51,334 nucleotides of DNA from an uncultured Burkholderiales bacterium (lineage in GTDB: Bacteria > Pseudomonadota > Gammaproteobacteria > Burkholderiales > Casimicrobiaceae): assembly GCA_937944385.1 (NCBI GenBank), contig CALDYQ010000025.1, positions 1 through 51,334 on the forward strand, in the 5' to 3' direction. The position numbers and the translations under genes are program-made. Positions 1 through 12,100 of this stretch are shown here, in pieces. Numbering within the stretch: position 1 is the first letter of the stretch; each line of letters starts with the position of its first letter. The notes under the pieces are model-generated. The model was not told the DNA's origin, ran no database searches, and was given only the letters and a program-made list of their open reading frames with translations.

Positions 1-1
1 C

Positions 2-3178
<3,177 letters not shown>

Positions 3179-3179
3179 C

Positions 3180-3205
3180 GGCGGGGCGCGCGCGGCGCGC
3201 CCGCC
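3180..3205. terminator. GC-rich hairpin after the DUF499 gene
   Basis: Begins one base after the stop codon. Arms GGCGGGGCGCG and GCGCGCCCGCC pair almost perfectly (one bulged G) around CGCG. There is no T-tract, so it may be a 3'-end stabiliser or Rho-assisted end rather than a standard intrinsic terminator. Confidence 0.4.
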
Positions 3206-3220
3206 CGCAGAGGCGCTGCC

Positions 3221-3226
3221 TACAAT
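3221..3226 (+). promoter_or_regulatory. Candidate -10 for purL (TACAAT)
   Basis: TACAAT in an otherwise very GC-rich gap, 52 bases before the purL ATG. No convincing -35 was found at the expected distance. Confidence 0.35.
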
Positions 3227-3278
3227 TCGCTTCGTCCTCCCGCCCTGACGGTCCGCCTGCGACCGCCCTGCCACGCCG

Positions 3279-6200
3279 ATGCCCCACGCCCTGCTCACCC
3301 TGCGCGGCTCGAACGCGCTCGCTGCATTTCGTGAACGCAAACTGGTCGAGACCCTGGCCGAACATGGCGTAAAGGCAGTCTCCGCCGAGTTCTGGCATTT
3401 CGTCAAGGTCAAGCGGGAGCTCACGCGCGAGGAGCGCGCGCGGCTCGAGGCGCTGCTCGCCTACGGCGCACCAGCGGATGCGAGTGAAGGCCATCAGCAC
3501 GGTTTTCTGGTGGTGCCGCGACTGGGCACCATTTCGCCGTGGTCGTCCAAGGCCACCGATATCGCGAAAAACTGCGGCCTCGATGCCGTCGAGCGCATCG
3601 AACGCGGGGTCTGGTACTGGGTGGCCGCCGCTGGCACGCTGACGCCCACGGCACGCCGCGCCATCGAAGCGGCCTGCCACGACCGCATGACCGAATCGGT
3701 GCTCGCCACGCTCGGCGAGGCCGAGCGCGTGTTCGAGGTGCAGACGCCCGCGCCCCTGCGGAGCATCGGGCGCGACCGCGCTGCGCTGGCAGCTGCCAAC
3801 CGCGAGCTCGGGCTCGCGCTCGCCGAGGATGAGATCGACTACCTGGTCGATGCCTTCGGCCGACTGGGCCGAGATCCCACCGACGTGGAGCTGCTCATGT
3901 TCGCCCAGGCGAACTCGGAGCACTGCCGGCACAAGGTGTTCAACGCGAGCTGGGAGATCGATGGCGAGCGCGAGGCGCATTCGCTCTTCGCGATGATCAG
4001 AAACACCCACCGCGCGCAGCCTGCAGGCACCGAGGTGGCCTACGCCGACAACGCGGCGATTCTCACCGGCGGTCCTGCACAGCGGCTCTATCCCGATGCA
4101 AGCGGGCGCTACACGCTGCATGCCGACACGGTGCACTATCTGGCCAAGGTCGAGACCCACAATCATCCGACGGCGATTTCGCCTTTTCCCGGTGCCGCCA
4201 CGGGCGCGGGGGGCGAAATCCGGGACGAGGGTGCGACCGGCCGCGGTGCACAGCCCAAGGCGGGCCTGACCGGATTCACGACTTCGCACCTGCGGCTGCC
4301 CGGGCTGCCGCAGCCGTGGGAGGCTGTCACGGCCGATGTGGGCAAACCGGATCGGATCGTGAGTGCGTTCGAGATCATGCGCGACGGGCCCATCGGCGCC
4401 GCCGCCTTCAATGACGAATTTGGGCGCCCCAACCTGGGCGGCTATTTCCGCACCTTCGAGGCGCGCGTCGGCGAGGCGGTGTTCGGCTACCACAAGCCGA
4501 TCATGATCGCCGGAGGCGTGGGCGCGGTGTCGGCCGAGCATGTGCACAAGGTGGCGTTCCCTTCGGGTACGCTGCTCATCCAGCTCGGCGGTGAGGGCAT
4601 GCGCATCGGTATGGGCGGCGGTGCGGCTTCCTCGATGGCGACCGGACAGAACACAGCCGAGCTCGATTTCGACTCGGTCCAGCGCGGCAACCCCGAGATG
4701 CAGCGCCGCGCGCAGGAGGTGATCAACGCCTGCTGGCAGCTCGGGCCGGACAACCCAATCCTCGCCATCCATGATGTGGGTGCGGGCGGGCTGTCGAACG
4801 CGCTGCCGGAGCTCGTGCACGGCGCGGGCGGCGAGGGCGATCCGCGCGGCGCCTTGTTCGACCTGCGCCAAGTGCTCACGCTCGAGCCGGGCATGTCGCC
4901 CGCAGAGATTTGGTGCAACGAGTCGCAGGAGCGCTACGTGCTCGCGATTGCGCCCGGCGCGCTGCCCCGCTTCCGCGCATTCTGTGAGCGTGAGCGCTGC
5001 CCGTTTGCCGTCCTCGGTGTGGCTGATGATTCCGGCCGTCTCGTCGTGGCCGACCCGAAGTTTGGCAACACGCCCGTGGACATGCCGCTCGAGGTGCTGC
5101 TCGGCAAGCCGCCGCGGATGCACCGGCGCGCAGAGCGCCGGCCGCTGCCTCCGGCGGAGCCGCTCGCAGGTGCGCTACCGCTGCGCGATGCGGCCTTCCG
5201 CGTGTTGCAGCACCCCGCGGTGGCCGACAAGACCTTCCTTGTCACCATCGGCGATCGCTTCGTTGGCGGCCTGACTGCACGCGACCCGATGGTGGGCCCG
5301 TGGCAGGTGCCGGTGGCCGATTGCGCGGTGGTGCTTCGTGACTTCACGGGCGAGGCGGGCGAGGCGATGGCGATGGGCGAGCGCACGCCGCTTGCGGTGG
5401 CGAACGCGGCCGCAGCCGCCCGCATGGCGGTGGCCGAGGCGCTCACCAATCTCGCAGCGGCGGATGTGGAGCGTATCGAGGACATCAAGCTCTCGGCGAA
5501 CTGGATGGCGGCGGTCGATGTACCCGGCCAGGATGCGGCGCTCTTCGATGCGGTGCGGGCGGTGGGCATGGAGCTCTGTCCCGCGCTCGGCGTGTCGATC
5601 CCGGTGGGGAAGGACTCGATGAGCATGCGTACCGCGTGGCAGGGCGAGGACGGGCGTCCGCGCTCGGTCCATGCCCCGGTGTCGCTCATTGCCACCGCGT
5701 TCTCCCGCGTCGGCTCGGTGGCGCGCACGTGGACGCCGCTGCTCGACACCCACGTCGACAGCGTGCTGGTGTTCGTCGATCTCGCTCGCGGCCGGCAGCG
5801 CTTGGGCGGGTCGATCTATGAGCAAGTGCAGGGGCGCATCGAGACCGACCCGGCGTGCGTGCCGGATGTCGAATCGGCCGAGGTCCTGCGGGCATTCTTC
5901 TCGGGCCTGCGGGAGGCGCGCGCGTCCAGGCTCGTGCTTGCGTACCACGATCGCTCCGACGGGGGGCTCTTCGCAACGCTCGTCGAGATGGCGATTGCTT
6001 CCCGGTGTGGTCTTTCGGTCACGCTCGACGCGCTGGGCGAAGACGCCACTGCGGCGCTCTTCAACGAGGAGCTCGGCGCCGCGCTCCAGGTGCGCGCGGA
6101 CGATCTGGCGCGCGTGCGCGAACTGTTCCCGACCTTGCCGGTGCACGCGATCGGCAGCGTGCGGTCCGATTCACGGATCATCTTCACACACCGGGGGCAG

Positions 6201-7166
6201 GTCGTCTTCGACGAGGCGCGCGAAGCCCTCCATGCCGCCTGGAGCGCGACCTCGATCGAAATGCAGCGGTTGCGCGACAACCCCGATTGCGGGGATGCCG
6301 AGTTCGACCGCATCTTCGACCCCGACGATCGCGGGCTTGCCCCGGTACTCACCTTTGACCCGGCCGAGCAGATCGCTGCACCCTATATCGCCACTGGCGC
6401 ACGACCCACCGTCGCCATCCTGCGCGAGCAGGGCGTCAACTCGCATGTCGAGACCGCGCATGTATTCACGCTCGCCGGGTTTGACGCCTATGACGTGCAC
6501 ATGACCGATCTTGCGAGCGGTCGCCGCTCGCTCGATGAGTTCAAGGGCTTGGTGGCCTGCGGCGGGTTCAGCTACGGCGATGTGCTTGGGGCTGGCGCGG
6601 GCTGGGCCAAGTCGATCCTGCTCAACAGCATGCTGCGCGAGCAGTTCCAGGAGTTCTTCGAGCGTGGTGACACCTTCGCGCTCGGCATCTGCAATGGCTG
6701 CCAGATGCTCGCGCACATGACGCCCATCATGCCAGGCACCCGGCACTGGCCTAAGTTCGTGCGCAACGCGAGCGAGCAGTTCGAATGCCGTACCGCGCTT
6801 GTCGAGGTGACCGAATCGCCTTCGATCTTGTATCGCGGCATGGTTGGCTCCCGCCTGCCCATCGTGGTGGCGCATGGAGAGGGCTTCGCGCAGTTCTCGA
6901 GCGACGAGCAGTTGCAGTCCGCGCAGCCGTTCCTGACCCTCCGCTACGTCGACTCCGACGGCCGGGCCACCCAGGTCTATCCATTGAATCCCAACGGCTC
7001 ACCGGGCGGCATCACCGGCCTCACTTCGGAGGATGGTCGCTTCAATATCTTGATGCCCCACCCCGAGCGCACCCACCGGGTCGAGAACTTCTCATGGTGC
7101 CCGGCCAGCTGGACACGCTCGCCCTGGCTGCGCATGTTCGAGAACGCGCGTCGCTGGGTGGATTGA
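3279..7166 (+). CDS. purL: Phosphoribosylformylglycinamidine synthase (FGAM synthetase)
   Basis: Cytoplasmic fourth step of purine synthesis: converts FGAR, glutamine and ATP to FGAM. At 1295 residues it is the long, single-chain proteobacterial form in which PurL and the glutaminase PurQ are fused. The synthetase half carries [19 protein letters not shown]-type ATP-binding sequence (near residue 290) and [11 protein letters not shown] (near 770). The C-terminal glutaminase has the nucleophile in GICNGCQM (Cys1138) and the His/Glu pair in PHPERTH (His1261, Glu1263), so the triad is complete. Start chosen at the first ATG, giving the usual [10 protein letters not shown]-like N terminus. Monocistronic in appearance; the next gene is 228 bases away. 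Confidence 0.97.
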   Translation: MPHALLTLRGSNALAAFRERKLVETLAEHGVKAVSAEFWHFVKVKRELTREERARLEALLAYGAPADASEGHQHGFLVVPRLGTISPWSSKATDIAKNCGLDAVERIERGVWYWVAAAGTLTPTARRAIEAACHDRMTESVLATLGEAERVFEVQTPAPLRSIGRDRAALAAANRELGLALAEDEIDYLVDAFGRLGRDPTDVELLMFAQANSEHCRHKVFNASWEIDGEREAHSLFAMIRNTHRAQPAGTEVAYADNAAILTGGPAQRLYPDASGRYTLHADTVHYLAKVETHNHPTAISPFPGAATGAGGEIRDEGATGRGAQPKAGLTGFTTSHLRLPGLPQPWEAVTADVGKPDRIVSAFEIMRDGPIGAAAFNDEFGRPNLGGYFRTFEARVGEAVFGYHKPIMIAGGVGAVSAEHVHKVAFPSGTLLIQLGGEGMRIGMGGGAASSMATGQNTAELDFDSVQRGNPEMQRRAQEVINACWQLGPDNPILAIHDVGAGGLSNALPELVHGAGGEGDPRGALFDLRQVLTLEPGMSPAEIWCNESQERYVLAIAPGALPRFRAFCERERCPFAVLGVADDSGRLVVADPKFGNTPVDMPLEVLLGKPPRMHRRAERRPLPPAEPLAGALPLRDAAFRVLQHPAVADKTFLVTIGDRFVGGLTARDPMVGPWQVPVADCAVVLRDFTGEAGEAMAMGERTPLAVANAAAAARMAVAEALTNLAAADVERIEDIKLSANWMAAVDVPGQDAALFDAVRAVGMELCPALGVSIPVGKDSMSMRTAWQGEDGRPRSVHAPVSLIATAFSRVGSVARTWTPLLDTHVDSVLVFVDLARGRQRLGGSIYEQVQGRIETDPACVPDVESAEVLRAFFSGLREARASRLVLAYHDRSDGGLFATLVEMAIASRCGLSVTLDALGEDATAALFNEELGAALQVRADDLARVRELFPTLPVHAIGSVRSDSRIIFTHRGQVVFDEAREALHAAWSATSIEMQRLRDNPDCGDAEFDRIFDPDDRGLAPVLTFDPAEQIAAPYIATGARPTVAILREQGVNSHVETAHVFTLAGFDAYDVHMTDLASGRRSLDEFKGLVACGGFSYGDVLGAGAGWAKSILLNSMLREQFQEFFERGDTFALGICNGCQMLAHMTPIMPGTRHWPKFVRNASEQFECRTALVEVTESPSILYRGMVGSRLPIVVAHGEGFAQFSSDEQLQSAQPFLTLRYVDSDGRATQVYPLNPNGSPGGITGLTSEDGRFNILMPHPERTHRVENFSWCPASWTRSPWLRMFENARRWVD

Positions 7167-7310
7167 GCGCCCACGCTGGCTTGGCGGGCGACCATGGCTC
7201 GCAGCCCCCTCGCACTGCTGCTGACTGCACTGCTCACATGACGCCCCGATCTTTGCCCGGTGTGTCGCACTGCTCCAACTCGCGTCAGCGGACTGCGGGG
7301 CGGGCACGTT

Positions 7311-7394
7311 TATTGCTAAGGAACCATTTACGATAGAAACGATTCAGAATACACGGATAGGTGAGCGACCATCTACGGCTTTTGGAGGAAAGGA
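7311..7394 (+). promoter_or_regulatory. AT-rich promoter/leader region of the AAA ATPase gene
   Basis: Bases 7311-7352 form an abrupt AT-rich island in a GC-rich gap, consistent with a promoter, although no -35/-10 pair with good spacing stands out (TTGCTA 7313, TACGAT 7329 and CAGAAT 7345 are the pieces). The segment ends with a strong Shine-Dalgarno, GGAGGAAAGG, directly before the ATG at 7395. The rest of the purL-to-AAA gap (7167-7310) shows nothing convincing. Confidence 0.4.
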
Positions 7395-8393
7395 ATGTCA
7401 GCGGGTCATGCCCTGGTTCAGGCCTCATCGTTCAACCTGCCGATCGCCAATGTGCGCAAGGTCTACGACGCTGAGCGTGTCGAGCAGAAGCTCGCCAAAC
7501 TCAAGGACCGCGACAGCGAATCCCTGCGCACCACCTACGAGCGCATGATCGAGCGCGGCGGTCACCGCTTCGCCGTCAAGCCGCACGGCGTTCCGCGGAT
7601 GGGTCCGCTCTATGAGGAGTTGCCCAATTTCGGTGAAGTGCTGGACGACGTGAAGCGTCATGTCGCACTGAATCAGGACAGCGCGGAGGGCATGCAACTC
7701 ACGCCCATGTTGCTGCTCGGCCCGCCGGGCGTGGGAAAGACTCATTTCGCACGGCGCCTGGCCGATGTGCTCGGTACCGAAATGACGCTTGCGCCGATGA
7801 GTTCGATGACGGCGGGCTGGTTGCTCTCGGGCGCGTCGTCTCAATGGAAAGGAGCGCGGCCCGGCAAGGTGTTCGAGGCGCTGGTCGATGGCCAGTATGC
7901 CAACCCGGTGATCGTGGTCGATGAGATCGACAAGGCCAGCGCGGACGCGCAGTACGATCCCCTGGGCGCGCTTTACGGCCTGCTCGAGGAGGACACGGCA
8001 CGCGAGTTCACCGACGAGTTTGCCGATCTGCCGATCGATGCAAGCCGCGTGATCTGGGTAACCACGGCCAATGACGAGCGGGCGATCCCCGAACCGATCC
8101 TGAACCGGATGAATGTGTTCGAGATCCCCGCGCCGACACCTGAAGGCGCGCGCCGGATCGCCGCGAACCTCTATCGCAGCATCCGGGGCGAGCACGACTG
8201 GGGTCGTCACTTCGTCGACGATATCGCGGAGGATGTGCTCGACCTGCTGGCCACGCTCGCGCCCCGCGAGATGCGGCGGGCGCTCATGACGGCCTTCGGC
8301 AATGCACGTCTGGACGGCCGTGATGCGCTCACGGTCGGCGATCTGCCCAAAATGGGTCGGCGGCGCGCGCCCATCGGCTTTACCCCGATTTGA
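7395..8393 (+). CDS. Lon-like AAA+ ATPase without a protease domain
   Basis: A 332-residue AAA+ protein. Walker A GPPGVGKT at 109-116 and Walker B VIVVDE at 172-177 are intact. Sensor-1 (VTTAND) and an arginine-finger-type EPILNRM follow. The order and spacing resemble the AAA module of Lon, but there is no N-terminal substrate domain and no Ser/Lys protease domain. Proteins of this shape are annotated only as AAA ATPases in betaproteobacteria, and I know no assigned function. The N-terminal 80 residues contain a basic, helix-prone stretch (EQKLAKLKDRD). A strong SD (GGAGG) precedes the ATG. uvrB follows 39 bases downstream but has its own -10, so they need not be co-transcribed. Confidence 0.85.
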   Translation: MSAGHALVQASSFNLPIANVRKVYDAERVEQKLAKLKDRDSESLRTTYERMIERGGHRFAVKPHGVPRMGPLYEELPNFGEVLDDVKRHVALNQDSAEGMQLTPMLLLGPPGVGKTHFARRLADVLGTEMTLAPMSSMTAGWLLSGASSQWKGARPGKVFEALVDGQYANPVIVVDEIDKASADAQYDPLGALYGLLEEDTAREFTDEFADLPIDASRVIWVTTANDERAIPEPILNRMNVFEIPAPTPEGARRIAANLYRSIRGEHDWGRHFVDDIAEDVLDLLATLAPREMRRALMTAFGNARLDGRDALTVGDLPKMGRRRAPIGFTPI

Positions 8394-8418
8394 TTGGCCT
8401 GCCGGGGGAGCGACTCCG

Positions 8419-8424
8419 GATAAT
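8419..8424 (+). promoter_or_regulatory. Candidate -10 (GATAAT) for a leaderless uvrB transcript
   Basis: GATAAT ends 8 bases before the uvrB ATG, so transcription would start at or within two bases of the codon. A TTGGCC at 8394 is a poor, 19-base-spaced -35. No SD precedes the ATG and no LexA-type CTGT-N8-ACAG site was seen. Confidence 0.45.
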
Positions 8425-8432
8425 CCGACACT

Positions 8433-10463
8433 ATGCGTGTCACCTTTCCGGGCTCCCCGTACTCGCTAGAACAACCCTTTCCTCCTGCAGGGGACCAGCC
8501 CCGGGCCATCGATCTTTTGACCGAGGGGGTCAATTCGGGACTGCAGTTCCAGACCTTGCTCGGCGTGACCGGCTCGGGCAAGACGTTCACGATGGCGAAC
8601 GTCATCGCCCGGACTGGGCGACCGGCGCTCATCCTCGCGCACAACAAGACCCTCGCTGCACAGCTTTACGCGGAGTTCCGGGAGTTCTTCCCGGACAACG
8701 CGGTCGAGTATTTCGTGAGCTACTACGACTACTACCAGCCGGAGGCCTACGTCCCCTCGCGCGACCTCTACATCGAAAAAGACAGCCAGATCAACGAGCA
8801 CATCGAGCAGATGCGGCTGTCGGCCACGAAGAGCATCATGGAGCGGCGCGACTGCATCATCGTGGCCTCGGTCTCCTGCATCTACGGCATCGGAGACCCG
8901 GTCGACTACCACGCGATGATTCTGCATCTCCGGCAGGGCGATCGCCTGGATCAGCGCGCAGCACTCCGGCGCCTGACCGAGATGCAGTACGACCGCAACG
9001 ACGTCGAGTTCACGCGCGGCCGGTTCCGAGTTCGTGGCGAGGTGCTCGACATCTTTCCCGCGGAACACGCTGAAACCGCGGTCCGGGTGACCTTCTTCGA
9101 CGACGAGATCGAGCGGCTACAGCTGTTCGATCCGCTCACCGGGCAGATTCGGCAGTCGATTTCGCGTTTCACCGTCTTCCCGGGGTCGCACTACGTCGCG
9201 CCGCGCTCGAACGTACTGCGCGCGGTCGAGGCGATCAAGGCCGAATTGCACGAGACCAAGCAGGCCTTTGTGACCCAAGGCAAGCTGATCGAGGCGCAAC
9301 GCATCGAGCAGCGCACGCGCTTCGACCTCGAGATGCTCTCCGAGATCGGTTTCTGCAAGGGCATCGAGAACTACTCGCGTCACCTGAGCGGCCGCCAGCC
9401 CGGCGAACCGCCGCCCACGCTCATGGACTACCTGCCGCGCGATGCGCTCTTGTTCATCGATGAATCCCACGTGACGGTGAGCCAGGTGGGCGGCATGTAC
9501 CACGGCGACCGCTCGCGCAAGGAGAACTTGGTCAACTACGGCTTCCGCCTGCCCTCGGCACTCGACAACCGACCGCTCAAGTTCGAGGAGTTCGAGCGCC
9601 TGATGCCGCAGACGATCTTCGTCTCGGCCACGCCGGCAGATTACGAGCGAAAACACTCCGGGCAGGTGGTCGAGCAGGTCGTGCGGCCAACCGGACTCGT
9701 GGATCCCGAGCTCCACATCCGGCCGGCGAGCCGGCAGGTGGATGATCTGCTCGCCGAGGCGACCGCTCGCGTGGACCGTGGTGAGCGCGTGCTCGTCACG
9801 ACGCTCACCAAGCGCATGGCCGAAGACCTGACCGATTACCTGAATGAAAACGGGCTCCGGGCCCGTTACCTGCATTCGGACATCGATACCGTCGAGCGGG
9901 TAGAGATCATTCGCGATCTGCGGCTTGGCGAGTTCGACGTGCTCGTGGGCATCAACCTCTTGCGCGAGGGGCTCGACATCCCTGAGGTATCGCTGGTCGC
10001 GATCCTCGATGCTGACAAGGAGGGCTTCCTGCGCGCCGAGCGGAGCCTGATCCAGACCATCGGCCGTGCGGCCCGGCACCTGAACGGCACCGCCATTCTC
10101 TATGCCGATCGGGTGACCGAATCGATGCAGAAAGCGATCGACGAGACCGAGCGCCGGCGCAAGAGACAGCTCGCGTTCAACGCCGAGAACGGCATCGTGC
10201 CCAAGGGCGTACAGAAGGCGATCAAGGACCTGATTGACGGCGTCCACGACGTGGAGGAGGCCAAACGTGAAGCCCGCGATGCGCAGGTCGATCGGGAATT
10301 CAAGGCGCTCGACGAGAAGGGGCGCGAGAAAACATTCAAGCAGCTCGAAAAGGCCATGCTCGAGGCGGCGCGCAACCTCGAATTCGAGCGCGCTGCCGAA
10401 CTGCGCGACCAGCTCACCCGGCTCAAGCAGGAGATGCTCGGCGTCGGAACCACCGGCCTCTGA
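8433..10463 (+). CDS. uvrB: Excinuclease ABC subunit B
   Basis: DNA-damage-recognition helicase of nucleotide excision repair; works with UvrA and UvrC. 676 residues, full family length. Walker A GVTGSGKT is at 44-51. The Tyr-rich beta-hairpin ([12 protein letters not shown], near 92-103) that clamps DNA is present. The helicase DEAD-like box FIDESH is near 338 and motif [11 protein letters not shown] near 540. The C-terminal UVR motif that contacts UvrC ([20 protein letters not shown]) is intact. The ATG lacks an SD but has a GATAAT hexamer just upstream, suggesting a leaderless mRNA. Confidence 0.98.
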   Translation: MRVTFPGSPYSLEQPFPPAGDQPRAIDLLTEGVNSGLQFQTLLGVTGSGKTFTMANVIARTGRPALILAHNKTLAAQLYAEFREFFPDNAVEYFVSYYDYYQPEAYVPSRDLYIEKDSQINEHIEQMRLSATKSIMERRDCIIVASVSCIYGIGDPVDYHAMILHLRQGDRLDQRAALRRLTEMQYDRNDVEFTRGRFRVRGEVLDIFPAEHAETAVRVTFFDDEIERLQLFDPLTGQIRQSISRFTVFPGSHYVAPRSNVLRAVEAIKAELHETKQAFVTQGKLIEAQRIEQRTRFDLEMLSEIGFCKGIENYSRHLSGRQPGEPPPTLMDYLPRDALLFIDESHVTVSQVGGMYHGDRSRKENLVNYGFRLPSALDNRPLKFEEFERLMPQTIFVSATPADYERKHSGQVVEQVVRPTGLVDPELHIRPASRQVDDLLAEATARVDRGERVLVTTLTKRMAEDLTDYLNENGLRARYLHSDIDTVERVEIIRDLRLGEFDVLVGINLLREGLDIPEVSLVAILDADKEGFLRAERSLIQTIGRAARHLNGTAILYADRVTESMQKAIDETERRRKRQLAFNAENGIVPKGVQKAIKDLIDGVHDVEEAKREARDAQVDREFKALDEKGREKTFKQLEKAMLEAARNLEFERAAELRDQLTRLKQEMLGVGTTGL

Positions 10464-10486
10464 CGTGCCGCGGGGGACATGCCCCG

Positions 10487-10492
10487 GATAAT
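10487..10492 (+). promoter_or_regulatory. Candidate -10 (GATAAT) for a leaderless marC-family transcript
   Basis: GATAAT in the context CCCCGGATAATCG ends 6 bases before the GTG start. The same CCGGATAATC string precedes uvrB. No clear -35. Confidence 0.45.
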
Positions 10493-10498
10493 CGAGCC

Positions 10499-11149
10499 GT
10501 GGAACTCGCCGCCTACCTCAAGTCCTTTCTCGGCCTGCTCGCAATCGTCGATCCGGTGATTGCGGTGCCGCTCTTTCTTGCACTTACGCCGACCGCGACC
10601 CCTCAGGACAGGAAGCGCATCGCGCGCATCGCCGCGATCGCCGTGTTCCTCGTGCTCACGGGCGGGCTGCTCGTCGGCGGTCCGGTCCTCGAGTTCTTCG
10701 GCATCTCGCTGCCCTCGTTCAAGGTCGCGGGCGCGATGCTGCTCCTGATGACCGCGATCTCGAGCTTCAACGCTGCCCCCGGACGCGTTCGCCAGACGCC
10801 GGAGGAGGAAGCTGAAGCGCAACACAAGCACGCGGTGGCCGTCGTGCCCATCGCCACCCCGCTGCTGGCCGGACCCGGCTCGATCTCGATGGTGATCGTC
10901 TTCGGGCAGTCACACCCGGGCATCGCCCAGATCGGCAAGTGGGCGCACTTGGGCGTCATGGTAGGCGTGATCGCGGTGGTTGCGGTGCTCACCTGGTTGG
11001 CCCTGCGCGCTGCGCAGCGCGTGGCGAGCGTGATGGGCGTCACCGGCATGAACATTCTCACCCGCGTCGGCGGCCTCATCACGGCAGCGCTTGCGATCGA
11101 AATTCTCGCCTCAGGACTGACCGGCTTGTTTCCCGGCCTCAAGAACTAG
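10499..11149 (+). CDS. MarC/YhgN-family integral membrane protein
   Basis: 216-residue inner-membrane protein with about six hydrophobic segments. It has the family hallmarks LLAIVDPVIAVPLFLALTP near the N terminus, VPIATPLLAGPGSIS (near 113-128) and GMNILTRVGGLITAALAIE near the C terminus. These are typical of the UPF0056/MarC family. The family was once linked to multidrug resistance, but that role is not supported and the substrate is unknown. The start is GTG at 10499, since the frame has no better codon and the preceding GATAAT fits a leaderless start. The gene lies 35 bases after uvrB on the same strand, and gstA follows after 30 bases. Confidence 0.9.
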   Translation: MELAAYLKSFLGLLAIVDPVIAVPLFLALTPTATPQDRKRIARIAAIAVFLVLTGGLLVGGPVLEFFGISLPSFKVAGAMLLLMTAISSFNAAPGRVRQTPEEEAEAQHKHAVAVVPIATPLLAGPGSISMVIVFGQSHPGIAQIGKWAHLGVMVGVIAVVAVLTWLALRAAQRVASVMGVTGMNILTRVGGLITAALAIEILASGLTGLFPGLKN

Positions 11150-11179
11150 GATCGGCCCTCACCACGACGGAGACATTCA

Positions 11180-11794
11180 ATGAAGCTCTACTACAGCAAC
11201 GGTGCCTGCTCGCTATCGCCCCACATCGTCCTGCGCGAAGCCGGGCTGCCGTTCGACCTGGTCCGCGCGAGCACCAAGACCCACAAGCTCGACGATGGCA
11301 CAGACTTCCACACGATCAACCCCCAGGGCTCGGTGCCCGTGCTCGAGCTCGACAATGGCGAGCGGCTGACCGAAGGCCCGGCGATCGTGCAGTACATCGC
11401 GGATCAGGTGCCCGAGAGGCGCCTTGCGCCGCCGTGCGGAACGTGGGAGCGCTATCGCCTGATGGAGTGGCTCAACTTCATCACGAGCGAACTGCACAAG
11501 GGCTTCTCGCCGCTCTTCAACCCGGGGATGCCCGAGGATGCGAAAACGCTCGCCCGCGAGCGGCTGATGGCCAAGTTCCAGCATGCCGACAACCGCCTCG
11601 TGGGCCGCGACTACACGATGGGCGAAGCGTTCAGCGTGGCGGATGCCTACCTGTTCACGGTTGCGAGCTGGGGCAAGTACGCGGCTGTCGACCTGTCCGG
11701 ATTGTCCAACCTGCAGGCGTTCAATGCGCGCATGATGGCACGCCCGGCGGTGCGCGCGGCGCTCGAAGCGGAAGGCTTGCTCGAGACGGCCTGA
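11180..11794 (+). CDS. gstA: Beta-class glutathione S-transferase
   Basis: 204-residue cytosolic GST, closely similar along its length to E. coli GstA. The N-terminal thioredoxin-fold begins MKLYYSNGACSLSPH with the beta-class Cys10. NPQGSVPVLEL (cis-Pro) and LTEGPAIVQYIAD form the glutathione site. The all-helical C-terminal half contains MEWLNFITSELHKGF and the folding-motif Asp in FSVADAYLFTV. It conjugates or reduces with glutathione in detoxification. A short SD-like GGAGA precedes the ATG. It may be co-transcribed with the MarC-family gene. Confidence 0.93.
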   Translation: MKLYYSNGACSLSPHIVLREAGLPFDLVRASTKTHKLDDGTDFHTINPQGSVPVLELDNGERLTEGPAIVQYIADQVPERRLAPPCGTWERYRLMEWLNFITSELHKGFSPLFNPGMPEDAKTLARERLMAKFQHADNRLVGRDYTMGEAFSVADAYLFTVASWGKYAAVDLSGLSNLQAFNARMMARPAVRAALEAEGLLETA

Positions 11795-11845
11795 CGAGCC
11801 GCGGCCGCTGAGGCTCGCTGCGGCACGCTCCGCGCGCCTCGGCCA

Positions 11846-11865
11846 CTGTAACGCTCTGTAACGGT
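11846..11865 (+). promoter_or_regulatory. Tandem CTGTAACG direct repeat (response-regulator-like site)
   Basis: Two copies of CTGTAACG start at 11846 and 11856, a 10-base period (one helical turn), the form used by OmpR/PhoB-family regulators. A TAGACT at 11906-11911 downstream could be the -10 of an activated promoter. This lies in the 306-base gap between gstA and dnaB, whose other contents are the mini-ORF, hairpin and dnaB -10 listed separately; nothing else was seen there. Confidence 0.4.
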
Positions 11866-11992
11866 TGCGACCGAGCCGAACGGCCTCGCGCGCTCGCGTG
11901 CGATCTAGACTCCTCGGGCCCCCGGCGACTCGAGACGCGCCGCTGCACCGCTCGTCTGGGGGGACGCAGCGCTCTGATGCAGGAGGCCGGCC

Positions 11993-12034
11993 ATGCCCGC
12001 CGATGACAACCAGGTCTACGCCCGGGAGTGCTAG
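11993..12034 (+). CDS. 13-codon mini-ORF with strong SD (function unknown)
   Basis: Reads MPADDNQVYAREC then TAG. A perfect AGGAGG (11981-11986) lies six bases before the ATG, unusual in this window where most genes have weak or no SD. It sits downstream of the CTGTAACG repeats and upstream of a GC hairpin. It may be a real micro-ORF or the remains of a truncated gene; I recognise no family. Confidence 0.3.
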   Translation: MPADDNQVYAREC

Positions 12035-12040
12035 CTCAAG

Positions 12041-12058
12041 GCGCGGGCCGACCCGCGC
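12041..12058. terminator. Perfect GC hairpin between mini-ORF and dnaB
   Basis: Arms GCGCGGG and CCCGCGC with loop CCGA, seven bases after the mini-ORF stop. No T-tract follows, so termination is uncertain. Confidence 0.35.
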
Positions 12059-12088
12059 GCGAGCGGCGACTGACCCGGCGTGCCTTCC

Positions 12089-12094
12089 TACAAT
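12089..12094 (+). promoter_or_regulatory. Candidate -10 (TACAAT) for leaderless dnaB
   Basis: TACAAT ends six bases before the ATG at 12101, placing the transcription start on the start codon. This also argues against the in-frame GTG at 12080, which would put the -10 inside the gene. Confidence 0.45.
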
Positions 12095-12100
12095 CGGAGC

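Noticed and set aside
7194-7241. 15-codon Leu-rich ORF (MARSPLALLLTALLT) in the purL-AAA gap, considered as a Leu leader peptide
   Set aside because: No terminator/antiterminator follows, the downstream gene is not leucine-related, and the -10/SD evidence is absent.
8400-8433. LexA/SOS box before uvrB
   Set aside because: No CTGT-N8-ACAG or close variant is present near the -10.
12080-12100. GTG at 12080 as the dnaB start
   Set aside because: It would place the TACAAT -10 inside the gene, and the extra seven residues (MPSYNRS) are not part of the DnaB N terminus.
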